A stretch of DNA of 8,182 nt from Parachlamydia sp. (GCA_021298935.1 JAJTHR010000254.1:1-8182), one strand, 5' to 3'. Positions 1 to 6,942 are shown, counted from the first letter of the stretch. Notes: generated by a model from the letters alone, not told the origin. Program-made: numbers and translations.

Positions 1-150
1 CATTTCGGTGACTTCTTGTTTGCTCTTACCTGCTTTTAAATGACCGAGAGCAAGTAAACGTATGCGCGTTCTGGGATTAGGCTCGCGCTTTGCGAGTTGA
101 AAAAAATCGACCTTGGTATTTTTGAGTTGGATATCTTCTTGTGTATTCAT
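1..150 (-). CDS. Probable IS630-type transposase, N-terminal fragment (cut by window edge)
   Basis: The minus strand reads 50 codons from an ATG at 150-148 to the window edge without a stop. A weak purine-rich ribosome binding site (GAAGG) lies just upstream. The peptide begins MNTQEDIQLKNT and contains RTRIRLLALGHLKAGKSKQE. That stretch has the look of the helix-turn-helix start of IS630/Tc1-mariner-like transposases, in which an arginine-rich RxRxxALxxLxxGxS segment precedes the DNA-binding helices. The catalytic DDE part would lie outside the window, so I cannot say whether the gene is intact. A stand-alone helix-turn-helix protein is the main alternative. The family call is pattern recognition only, and no terminal inverted repeat could be assigned. 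Confidence 0.55.
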   Translation of the reverse strand, partial: MNTQEDIQLKNTKVDFFQLAKREPNPRTRIRLLALGHLKAGKSKQEVTEM

Positions 151-364
151 TTGACCTTCAATTTGAAAGCCTAACACTATATCTTAAACTTTATTTTTGA
201 TAAATGGTATAAGTACTGCTTCTATTTAAGGAGCATAGAAACGCTGGCGGCCTTGTATCTTTAACAGCCTAAGATTTTGAGCATCTGTTGGCTTACCGAT
301 CCCGATTAAAGCCATAATCTATCGCTAGATCTCATCTTCTCCAGCCTGTTTTAATATTATAAAG
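151..364. other. Intergenic spacer without a supported gene
   Basis: This 214-base stretch separates the transposase fragment from the terminator of the 530-aa gene. It should contain the outer end of any insertion sequence, but I could not define an inverted repeat or a TA target duplication. A 29-codon minus-strand frame (315-226) exists but has no ribosome binding site, so I do not call it a gene. It could be debris of an older insertion. Confidence 0.5.
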
Positions 365-388
365 AAAAGGGGCGAGAACGCCCCTTTT
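365..388 (-). terminator. Rho-independent terminator of the 530-aa gene
   Basis: A perfect 10-bp stem (AAAAGGGGCG with CGCCCCTTTT) closes on a 4-base loop. On the minus strand it starts only a few bases after the stop codon at 396-394 and ends in a T-rich tract (TTTTCTTTATAAT). The plus-strand side also ends in TTTTATTTATTAT, so it could work in both directions. Confidence 0.9.
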
Positions 389-393
389 ATTTA

Positions 394-1986
394 TTATGCA
401 CTTTCGGCTTCAACAGCTGCCTGGGCTTTTTGCTCATCGGCTGTCTCGGCGATTTCTACAACTTGAGGCTCTGCAAAATAAATCTCTGCATGGCCTTTGA
501 CGCGCTCGGCTTCATCTGTTTCCAGCTCTGTTCCGTCTCGCAAGATGCAGCGGCCGTCTTCGCAGCAAATCAAATAAAGCCCTGATATGTCCTTTGGAAG
601 ATGGGCGCCAATCTGGCTGACGATCTCGCAAAGTGCTTTTTTTCTATCCTTCAGCCTGCTTCTGGCTGGAAGAGAGTCAATCGCTTGAAAAAGTTGATCC
701 CTGCTTTCCTCTTCAATAAAGGTGCCGTCCAGATAAACACATTGGCCATCTTTTCTTTCAATGACATATTGCTTTAAAAAGGCTTTTACAGTGTCGCCAT
801 CCAAATTGACCAGCCTTTCAATGACTGCCCCGCGATAGGCTGGATCTAGCATCATCAGCTCCAATTCATTCCTGATTTCTGCCATTTCGACTCTTCGTAA
901 TTGATCAATTTCCTTAAAAATCACTTTCATTTCAGGCTTTTCAAACACCTCGCCTTTTTTCTTATCCCCGCAATCCTTGACCATGAAGAAAACGCCATCC
1001 TGGCCGCGTACAATGTAATTTTTCCATTCATTGTCGCCCGTAAAGAGAGCCGGCATTTTTTTCACTTTCACCGGGCCTGTTAAATCTTCAATAGATAACT
1101 CCTGAAAAGGGAGAACAGAATGCCTTGATAAAACTTGAATCATCTTGCGGATTTCCTTCTTGTCATGGCTTGGGTTATTACCCGCCAAAGCAGAAAGACC
1201 CTCGAAGATAATCTCTTCTTCTTTTTCTGTTTTTAGCGCGCCATCCGGAAAAACAATCTTTCCATCAGATCGCTGGATTTGATAGGAATCAACGAGCAAT
1301 TTTAATAGTTCTTTCGCAGGGGCTTCTTTATCTGCCTCTTCAATTTTATCAATTTCATTGCAAAGTTCGATCAACTGACCGACTAAATGAAACTCTGCAG
1401 TGCCTTGATAAATTTTGCTCATATCCCTAAAGGTCAGCAAATTTTCAAATCCATCCCTTAAACGTTTTGTTTCCGGATCGATTGAAAACAACTCTTCTAA
1501 AGAGAGTTTTCCAAGTTTATTCAATTCCTTCGAATTGCCAAGAGTCTTACTATAAAGGAAGCTGATAAAAGTAATCGCCAAAGGAAGCGTTACTTGCCCT
1601 GCCACTCCACAAACCGCTGTAAGTACAGGGACTGCTTTAGGGGTAAGGCATAATTTTACACCTTCTGTAAAGCTTTGCTGCGCAACCCCGGAGACGCGGT
1701 TTTTAACTGCCTCTAAACTCCACCAGGATATATCCTTCACTTCTTCCTGAAAAATTTTATTCATCACAAAATCAATGGTCCCATTGCTCCACTCATAGCC
1801 ATGTGTCATTGCGATGGCTTGACCCACTGTAGTTCCGGTTGCTGACCAAGAAGGAAGATAAGGCCCAACGATTGACCAAAAATAGTTTGGTTCTTCTTTG
1901 GGTTGAACATTAAATTTATCTGCAATTTTAGTAGCATAATCTCTCAACACTTGTTGATTATTAGCTGTATAAGAATTTATATGCAT
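394..1986 (-). CDS. Uncharacterised 530-aa protein with DG-motif repeats, longer member of a tandem paralogue pair
   Basis: I do not recognise the family. The start is fixed by an AGGAG site four bases before the ATG. Residues 1-360 align almost without gaps with the neighbouring 370-aa protein, with about half of positions identical by eye. A conserved hydrophobic stretch at about 118-146 (PVLTAVCGVAGQV...ISFLY) could insert in or lie on a membrane; there is no signal peptide. Blocks LRDGF-NLLTF-DM and IYQGTAE (176-197) are nearly identical in both copies. From residue 235 a motif recurs: Y-x(4,5)-DG-x5-DG, with DG pairs at 241/248, 413/420 and 484/477, plus a degenerate copy at 324-338. The C-terminus (505-530) is acidic and alanine-rich. 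It has its own promoter and terminator. A lineage-specific secreted or host-directed protein is possible, but nothing in the sequence proves export. Confidence 0.9.
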   Translation of the reverse strand: MHINSYTANNQQVLRDYATKIADKFNVQPKEEPNYFWSIVGPYLPSWSATGTTVGQAIAMTHGYEWSNGTIDFVMNKIFQEEVKDISWWSLEAVKNRVSGVAQQSFTEGVKLCLTPKAVPVLTAVCGVAGQVTLPLAITFISFLYSKTLGNSKELNKLGKLSLEELFSIDPETKRLRDGFENLLTFRDMSKIYQGTAEFHLVGQLIELCNEIDKIEEADKEAPAKELLKLLVDSYQIQRSDGKIVFPDGALKTEKEEEIIFEGLSALAGNNPSHDKKEIRKMIQVLSRHSVLPFQELSIEDLTGPVKVKKMPALFTGDNEWKNYIVRGQDGVFFMVKDCGDKKKGEVFEKPEMKVIFKEIDQLRRVEMAEIRNELELMMLDPAYRGAVIERLVNLDGDTVKAFLKQYVIERKDGQCVYLDGTFIEEESRDQLFQAIDSLPARSRLKDRKKALCEIVSQIGAHLPKDISGLYLICCEDGRCILRDGTELETDEAERVKGHAEIYFAEPQVVEIAETADEQKAQAAVEAESA

Positions 1987-2036
1987 AATTCTCCTATTAT
2001 TAACTCTTTTAAAAATTAATTATAAAAAAAAAGAGT
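1987..2036 (-). promoter_or_regulatory. Probable promoter and ribosome binding site of the 530-aa gene, with an inverted repeat around the -10
   Basis: The minus strand has a consensus TATAAT at 2024-2019 and AGGAG at 1995-1991. No good -35 box lies 16-18 bases upstream. The -10 box is flanked by 8-bp inverted repeats, ACTCTTTT (2003-2010) and AAAAGAGT (2029-2036), which could be an operator or chance in AT-rich DNA. Confidence 0.5.
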
Positions 2037-2104
2037 AATCACGAGATAAACACTTCATTAAGAAAAGGTAAAAGTTTGTAAAATTAAAAATTTAAATGAA
2101 GAAA

Positions 2105-2134
2105 AAAAAGACTGTTTAGTTAAACAGCCTTTTT
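2105..2134 (-). terminator. Rho-independent terminator of the 370-aa gene
   Basis: An inverted repeat (AAAAAG-A-CTGTTT, loop AGTT, AAACAG-C-CTTTTT) has a single internal mismatch. It lies 16 bases after the stop codon of the 370-aa gene, and on the minus strand it ends in a run of eight T. It separates the two paralogues into different transcription units. Confidence 0.88.
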
Positions 2135-2150
2135 GTAGACACTCATTAAA

Positions 2151-3263
2151 TTAGCAAATGGGAGGATTTTGCTTTTGAGCAATTTCTTTCATTATATTTT
2201 GCATTTCTAAGGCGGAAATAATATCCCCTCTTTTTTTAGGGTCGCAATCCTGGTAGACAAGATAAATCCCGTCTTCTCCTCGCATAATGTAATTCTTCCA
2301 TTCATTTTCATCGTTTGAAAAGACATGCGGCATTTTTTTAGGAACCCCTTTCACTTCCAAATCGCGGACCGAAAGATTCAGGAAAGGAAGAATCGAATGC
2401 GTCGCAAGCAACTTGATCAATCGGCGCACCTCTTTTTTATGCTGACGCGGATTATTACGGCCAAGAATGGCTACCCCCTCTTCAACAACCTTTTTCTCAG
2501 CTTCAGTCCTTAGTGTCCCATCCGGATAAACGACAACTCCATCGCTACGCTTAATGTGATAGGATTTGACAAGTTTTTTAAAAAGTTCTTTTGCAAAGAT
2601 CGGGGCGTCTTCCGATGCTTGAGTGTCAATTTCATGGCACAGTTCAATCAATTGCCCGATGAGAGTATACTCTGCAGTTCCTTGATAAATATCATTCATG
2701 TCTTCAAAAGTGAGCAGATTGCCAAACCCATCGCGTAATTGCATCGTCTCCGCATCAATTGTAAACAACTCTTCCAAAGGGAGAGTACCCAATTTCTTAA
2801 GGGCTTCAGGGTCGTTCATTGCACGCTTATACACAAAGTTGACAAAGCTCAAAAGCAAGGGCAGGGCCACTTGACCCGATACACCGCAAAAAGCTGTTAA
2901 AATAGGAAGCATTTGGGGTGTGATGCAAAGTTTCATGCTTTCTGCAAACGATTTATGGGCGGCTCCCTTGGCTCCCTGCTTAAATACATCGAAACTCCAT
3001 GAAGAGGCCGGCTTGACATCATCTTGGAAAATCTTGTCCGCAACAAAGTCTATTAAACTGTTGCTCCACCTCTGCCCATGGGTGGCAGCCATTTTTTCGC
3101 CCAATTTTTTTCCGGCTGATGCAGGCGAGGGAAGATACTGGCAAAATAAATCCCAAATCGAATTTGTCTTTTGGGTTGTTCCAACATTGAACTCTTTTGC
3201 AATTTTCCCAGCATATTTTTCTAATACAGCTCTATTGTTAGCTGAAAAACCATTAATTTTCAT
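2151..3263 (-). CDS. Uncharacterised 370-aa protein, shorter member of the tandem paralogue pair
   Basis: The start is supported by GAGGTG at 3274-3269, five bases from the ATG. The protein is collinear with the first 360 residues of the 530-aa neighbour: same opening pattern (M-x-I-N...ANN), THG-x2-WSN at 61-68, IDFV-x2-KIFQ at 71-80, a hydrophobic segment at 118-146, LRDGF-NLLTF-DM at 176-189 and IYQGTAE at 192-198. It keeps the first DG motif (Y235, DG 241 and 248) and the degenerate second one (Y325, DG 331), then ends in QKQNPPIC. A terminator follows 16 bases later, and the intervening DNA shows no decayed remnant of the longer C-terminus. The difference from the neighbour is therefore a clean loss here or an extension there. 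Function is unknown. Duplicate retention with strong conservation of the N-terminal blocks suggests that both copies are expressed. Confidence 0.9.
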   Translation of the reverse strand: MKINGFSANNRAVLEKYAGKIAKEFNVGTTQKTNSIWDLFCQYLPSPASAGKKLGEKMAATHGQRWSNSLIDFVADKIFQDDVKPASSWSFDVFKQGAKGAAHKSFAESMKLCITPQMLPILTAFCGVSGQVALPLLLSFVNFVYKRAMNDPEALKKLGTLPLEELFTIDAETMQLRDGFGNLLTFEDMNDIYQGTAEYTLIGQLIELCHEIDTQASEDAPIFAKELFKKLVKSYHIKRSDGVVVYPDGTLRTEAEKKVVEEGVAILGRNNPRQHKKEVRRLIKLLATHSILPFLNLSVRDLEVKGVPKKMPHVFSNDENEWKNYIMRGEDGIYLVYQDCDPKKRGDIISALEMQNIMKEIAQKQNPPIC

Positions 3264-3316
3264 ATTTTCACCTCTTCAAAGATAAAATAATAGTAGATTT
3301 CCTTATTTAAAATCAA
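3264..3316 (-). promoter_or_regulatory. Probable sigma70-type promoter and RBS of the 370-aa gene
   Basis: On the minus strand TTGATT (3316-3311) and TATTAT (3292-3287) are 18 bases apart. This predicts a short leader of under 20 bases that carries GAGGTG five bases before the ATG. The boxes match the consensus well, but the surrounding DNA is AT-rich, so chance matches are common. Confidence 0.5.
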
Positions 3317-3344
3317 TTAACAGAATTAATTTAAAAAAATTTTG

Positions 3345-3392
3345 TTGAATTAATTTTATTAATGCGGTAAACTTTTACAAAATTGTTGGAGA
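3345..3392 (+). promoter_or_regulatory. Probable promoter and RBS of the rimO-lysS operon
   Basis: TTGAAT (3345-3350) and TAAACT (3368-3373) are 17 bases apart, the ideal sigma70 spacing. A GGAGA site at 3388-3392 lies seven bases before the rimO ATG. The promoter is divergent from that of the 370-aa gene, about 50 bases away. Confidence 0.45.
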
Positions 3393-3399
3393 AAAATCA

Positions 3400-4824
3400 A
3401 TGCTGCCTATTTTCAAAGAAAAAAAGCCTGAGACGCAAGCACTCCCCGTCATTGAAAAGGAGCGCTCGTGCGGCAGCTCCCCGCAAAATCATGGAGGCAA
3501 TAAAATTAATTTTATTAGTCTTGGGTGCCCGCGCAATCTGGTGGATAGCGAAGTGATGTTGGGCATTCTTTTGAAGGCAGGTTATGAAGTCGCCCCCTCT
3601 TTGGAGGAAGCAGACTACCTGGTGATCAATACCTGCGGGTTTTTAGAAGCCTCTCGCCAGGAGTCGATGGATACCGTGCAAGATGTGTTAAGCAATCGAA
3701 AAACGGATGCGAAATTGATTGTCACAGGTTGCATGGTGCAAACTCACCATGACAAACTGAAAGAAGCATTTCCCGGCATTGACTATCTTCTCGGTTCCGG
3801 CGATGTGGAAGGCATTTTAAAGGCCGTCCAATCCACCCAAAAAGGGGAAATGGTTTCCTCTGCACGTAGTTATCTGGAAGCAGGCGAGGTTCCAAGGCGC
3901 CTATCCACTCCAAAGCATTTTGCCTACCTTAAAATAGCCGAAGGGTGCCGCAAAAAGTGTGCTTATTGCATTATTCCCACCATCAAAGGGCCCTTAAAAA
4001 GTAAAAGCAAGGAACAAATTTTAAAAGAATTCCACCTTCTATTGAATCAAGGTGTAAAAGAAGTGATTTTAATTGCCCAGGACCTCGGCGACTATGGCAA
4101 AGACCAGGGGGCCAAGAAAACGGCCGGCCTCCTTGATCTCTTGCAGTCCATGCTGGAAGTCAAGCAAGAGTATTGGCTGCGCCTTCTTTATCTTTATCCT
4201 GATGAAATTACGGATGAAATGATCGATTTAATGAAAAGCGACCCGCGCATCTGTCCTTATTTGGATATGCCAATTCAGCACGTCAACAACCAGATCCTCA
4301 AGTCGATGCGCCGCATGACTTCAAAAGAAGATATTATTCACATCCTTTCAAAACTGAGAAGTGAGATTCCAGATGTGACGATACGTACCAGTCTGATTGT
4401 CGGTTTCCCCGGTGAAACAGATGAGCAATTCGAGGAGCTAGTTCAATTTTTACAAGAACATCCCCTTGACAATGTCGGTATTTTTAAATTCTCACGCGAG
4501 CCTGGCTCGGCGGCTTACGATTTGCCGGACCAGATTGCCGAAAATGTGAAAGAAAAGAGATACCATCGCCTGATGCAAGTCCAGCAAAAAATGGTTAAAA
4601 AAAGCTTAAAAAAGATGGTGGGTAAGAAGATGCAGGTCATCGTCGAAGGCTACCATCCCGAAACAAATTTATTGATGGTTGGCAGACACCCCGGCCAATG
4701 TCCCGATATCGATGGACAGGTCCTAATCAACGACGGACGAAAAGTCAAGGCTTTCGGCGAAGTGCATACCATGGAAGTGACCGATTTTTCCGAATACGAC
4801 CTAGTCGGCCGTATCGTAAAATGA
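3400..4824 (+). CDS. rimO: Ribosomal protein S12 methylthiotransferase RimO
   Basis: This radical-SAM enzyme adds a methylthio group to an aspartate of ribosomal protein S12 in the cytoplasm. It uses S-adenosylmethionine and two [4Fe-4S] clusters. The N-terminal UPF0004 domain shows FISLGCPRNLVDSE (38-51), the form typical of RimO rather than the tRNA enzyme MiaB. Its three cluster cysteines are C43, C79 and C111. The radical-SAM motif C-x3-C-x2-C is C183, C187, C190 (EGCRKKCAYC). SLIVGFPGET (331-340) is the usual conserved strand, and a TRAM domain covers about 400-474. At 474 aa it is about 30 residues longer than E. coli RimO. The excess is at the N-terminus (1-35), a low-complexity lead with no in-frame ATG before M53, and the good ribosome binding site supports this start. 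It is the first gene of the probable operon with lysS. Confidence 0.95.
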   Translation: MLPIFKEKKPETQALPVIEKERSCGSSPQNHGGNKINFISLGCPRNLVDSEVMLGILLKAGYEVAPSLEEADYLVINTCGFLEASRQESMDTVQDVLSNRKTDAKLIVTGCMVQTHHDKLKEAFPGIDYLLGSGDVEGILKAVQSTQKGEMVSSARSYLEAGEVPRRLSTPKHFAYLKIAEGCRKKCAYCIIPTIKGPLKSKSKEQILKEFHLLLNQGVKEVILIAQDLGDYGKDQGAKKTAGLLDLLQSMLEVKQEYWLRLLYLYPDEITDEMIDLMKSDPRICPYLDMPIQHVNNQILKSMRRMTSKEDIIHILSKLRSEIPDVTIRTSLIVGFPGETDEQFEELVQFLQEHPLDNVGIFKFSREPGSAAYDLPDQIAENVKEKRYHRLMQVQQKMVKKSLKKMVGKKMQVIVEGYHPETNLLMVGRHPGQCPDIDGQVLINDGRKVKAFGEVHTMEVTDFSEYDLVGRIVK

Positions 4825-4860
4825 ACCCTTTATTGTAGGGTGGGCGTTTTGGAGGTGTCT

Positions 4861-5037
4861 ATGCAATTATTAAAAAAATTACTTCAATTAGACAGGCAGA
4901 CGAAATTTTTTATATTCAATTTGCTTCTCTACGCTGCCGCATTAATTTGGACGACAGCCCAGGCTTATGCGCGGCTTGACTATAGCCGCAGCAATGTTTC
5001 AAAACCCATGACAGTACGCATTCCAAAAACAGAGTAG
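4861..5037 (+). CDS. Small single-span membrane or exported peptide, 58 aa
   Basis: The ATG at 4861 is preceded by a near-perfect GGAGG (4851-4855) at five bases. I prefer it to an upstream GTG at 4840, which would place the ribosome binding site inside the gene. The peptide has a basic start (MQLLKKLLQLDRQTK), one hydrophobic helix at about residues 16-36 (FFIFNLLLYAAALIWTTAQA) and a basic tail of about 20 residues. The AQAYA end of the helix resembles a signal peptidase I site, so it may be cleaved; otherwise it is a single-span inner-membrane protein. It lies 36 bases after rimO and 6 before lysS, so it should be co-transcribed and may be translationally coupled to lysS. I do not recognise a family and infer no function. 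Confidence 0.75.
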   Translation: MQLLKKLLQLDRQTKFFIFNLLLYAAALIWTTAQAYARLDYSRSNVSKPMTVRIPKTE

Positions 5038-5043
5038 AATAAA

Positions 5044-6612
5044 ATGATCAAAAAACCTGATTACCATCAGATCGAAGAATTTCAAAACCGCTCGAGAAAG
5101 CTCAAAGAAATCCGCCAGGCAAACGTCGATCCCTATCCTGCAAAGTATACCCCAACGCACACAGCTCAGCCGCTGCTGCTGGAACAGGGTGAAAACTCCG
5201 TAGGGCATAGTGAAGATGCAGCGGCCAGCACCACCTTCCCTGTTTGCCTTGCCGGACGCCTGGTCCTTTTCCGCTCGATGGGAAAAAATGCCTTTGCCCA
5301 TTTGCAAGATGAGACAGGCCGCATCCAGCTGATGTTCAATCGCGATTTAACGAAGGTTCAAGGTCTACCAGACGGCGAGGAAACCCCTTATAAATTTATT
5401 GAGAAAAAGATCGACCTCGGCGATATCATCGGGATTGAGGGGCATCTCTTTCACACCAATAAGGGAGAGCTGACTGTTTATGTCAAAAATTTGACTCTTC
5501 TTTGCAAAACGCTTCTTCCTCTAGCCGATAAGCATGGCGGTTTGGCTGATAAGGAATTGCGTTACCGCAAACGGTGGCTTGATTTGATTTCCCACCAGGA
5601 AGTGGCCAAAATTTTCCGTACCCGCAGTCAACTCCTTAAACAAATCCGGCATTATTTTGACGAATTTAATTTTCTTGAGGTTGAAACTCCCATTTTGCAA
5701 AGCATTTACGGAGGTGCAGAAGCGCGTCCCTTTGTGACAAAGCTTAACGCCCTGGATCAGGAAATGTTTTTGCGCATCTCGTTAGAAATCCCCTTAAAGA
5801 AATTGATTGTCGGCGGCATGAACCGCGTCTATGAAATGAGCCGCGTTTTCCGCAATGAAGGGATTGACCGCAACCACAACCCTGAATTTACTCTGCTTGA
5901 AGCGTATGCGTCTTACTGGGATTACAAAGACATGATGGCTTTTGTAGAAAATCTTTTTGAAAAGCTTGCATTGGAACTTTATGGTTCCACCCTTGTCCCC
6001 TATACGCCGCATGAAGGGGCTGAGACTGTCATGATCGACATGAAAGCTCCGTGGAAAAGGCTAACCATGAAGGAGAGCATTCTTCATTACGCCAAGCTCA
6101 ATCCTGATGCCCTGTCAGATGAAGAGATGCGCAAAATGCTGGAAGATTCGGGCCATTGCGACCTTAAAAAATTGAAGGGCTTAAGCCGCGGCCTGCTCAT
6201 TGCAGCTCTCTTCGAAGTCTATGTAGAGCCGCATTTGATTCAGCCGCATCATATCTATGACCATCCGATTGAAACGACGCCGCTTTGCAAGCTGCACCGC
6301 GATCCTGCCCTACGGGCAGAGGGGCTGGTTGAGCGCTTTGAAAGCTTCATTATCACACAGGAAGTCTGTAATTCCTACAGTGAATTAAACGACCCCGAAA
6401 TGCAACGGGATTTGCTTGAAAAGCAAGCCGAAAGGCGCGATTCAGGCGATGAGGAGGCAAGTCCTTTTGACGAAGAATTCATTGAGGCGATTTGTCAGGG
6501 CATGCCGCCGGCAGGTGGAATCGGGATCGGAATCGATCGCTTAGTCATGATATTGACAAACTCCCATTCAATTCGTGATGTCCTCTACTTCCCCTGGATG
6601 AAACAGCAATAA
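5044..6612 (+). CDS. lysS: Lysyl-tRNA synthetase, class II
   Basis: This cytoplasmic enzyme charges tRNA-Lys with lysine using ATP. The N-terminal OB-fold anticodon-binding domain (about 65-155) shows AGRLVLFRSMGKNAFAHLQD. The class II catalytic core starts at about 170 (ELRYRKRWLDLI). Motif 1 is FLEVETPIL (210-218), motif 2 is RVFRNEG with HNPEFTLLEAY (267-288), and motif 3 is GGIGIGIDRLVMIL (491-504) with the ATP-binding R499. The length of 522 aa is close to the 505 aa of E. coli LysS. Two lysine-pocket segments are unusual: RISLEIPLK (244-252) replaces the common RIAPELYLK, and EVCNSYSELND (440-450) replaces EIGNGFSELND. The key acidic and amide residues E248, N443 and E447 remain. The start follows the previous stop by six bases and has only a weak ribosome binding site, which suggests translational coupling. 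Confidence 0.96.
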   Translation: MIKKPDYHQIEEFQNRSRKLKEIRQANVDPYPAKYTPTHTAQPLLLEQGENSVGHSEDAAASTTFPVCLAGRLVLFRSMGKNAFAHLQDETGRIQLMFNRDLTKVQGLPDGEETPYKFIEKKIDLGDIIGIEGHLFHTNKGELTVYVKNLTLLCKTLLPLADKHGGLADKELRYRKRWLDLISHQEVAKIFRTRSQLLKQIRHYFDEFNFLEVETPILQSIYGGAEARPFVTKLNALDQEMFLRISLEIPLKKLIVGGMNRVYEMSRVFRNEGIDRNHNPEFTLLEAYASYWDYKDMMAFVENLFEKLALELYGSTLVPYTPHEGAETVMIDMKAPWKRLTMKESILHYAKLNPDALSDEEMRKMLEDSGHCDLKKLKGLSRGLLIAALFEVYVEPHLIQPHHIYDHPIETTPLCKLHRDPALRAEGLVERFESFIITQEVCNSYSELNDPEMQRDLLEKQAERRDSGDEEASPFDEEFIEAICQGMPPAGGIGIGIDRLVMILTNSHSIRDVLYFPWMKQQ

Positions 6613-6624
6613 AAGGAGAAAACA

Positions 6625-6903
6625 ATGGATTTTTGGGATGTGCATGGAATTTTATTTTTAATTTTTATCACCTTCTTCCCTCGTCTGACAATGCTATTTG
6701 CGGTGGCTGTCCCTTTTGGTTTTCTATCCTGGATGGGATGGCTCTTTGCCCCCCACCTGACAGTGGCCATTCTTGCTACCCAGTATTATTGGCAGACAAA
6801 CCCGATCCTTTGCATCATTGCCTGGTTCATCGCTTTCGCAGGAACCGGGGGGGAAGCAAAAGTTGTCACTTTCGGGGCTGCCAAAAGACGCTCCTGGTTT
6901 TAG
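6625..6903 (+). CDS. Small multi-span membrane protein, 92 aa
   Basis: The frame starts at an ATG with AGGAG six bases upstream (6614-6618), twelve bases after the lysS stop, so it is probably the last gene of the operon. The protein is strongly hydrophobic, with likely membrane segments at about 8-18, 21-41, 44-53 and 60-72 (perhaps three full spans). A short basic cytoplasmic tail ends KRRSWF. Aromatic residues cluster at the segment ends (MDFWDVHG, SWMGWLF, QYYWQTN), as expected at membrane interfaces. It resembles small conserved inner-membrane proteins that I have seen in other bacteria with the same MDFWD-HG opening, but I cannot name a characterised member. An overlapping frame at 6633-6917 lacks a ribosome binding site and was discarded. 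Confidence 0.8.
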   Translation: MDFWDVHGILFLIFITFFPRLTMLFAVAVPFGFLSWMGWLFAPHLTVAILATQYYWQTNPILCIIAWFIAFAGTGGEAKVVTFGAAKRRSWF

Positions 6904-6909
6904 ATGAAT

Positions 6910-6942
6910 ATTTGTAGCCATATTGATAATATGGCTACAAAT
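6910..6942. terminator. Perfect 15-bp hairpin between convergent genes, probable bidirectional terminator
   Basis: The arms ATTTGTAGCCATATT (6910-6924) and AATATGGCTACAAAT (6928-6942) are exactly complementary around a 3-base GAT. The hairpin starts six bases after the stop of the 92-aa gene and lies 16 bases beyond the stop of the minus-strand 93-aa ORF. Neither side has a classic run of T, only AT-rich DNA, so an end-protecting or processing role is also possible. Confidence 0.6.

Noticed and set aside
226..315. 29-codon minus-strand frame (MALIGIGKPTDAQ...) in the first spacer
   Set aside because: No ribosome binding site, stops just upstream of the ATG, and no recognisable family.
2920..3285. 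121-aa plus-strand frame opposite the 370-aa gene
   Set aside because: It is fully antisense to a well supported gene with promoter, ribosome binding site and a paralogue that conserves the other frame.
4825..4841. ACCCT...AGGGT hairpin after rimO as an intra-operon terminator
   Set aside because: Only five base pairs, and no T-run follows; the next gene's ribosome binding site starts ten bases later.
4840..4860. GTG start at 4840 for the small gene before lysS
   Set aside because: The GGAGG site at 4851-4855 points to the ATG at 4861.
6633..6917. 94-aa plus-strand frame that overlaps the 92-aa membrane protein
   Set aside because: No ribosome binding site and irregular composition; the frame at 6625 has AGGAG at ideal spacing and coherent membrane segments.
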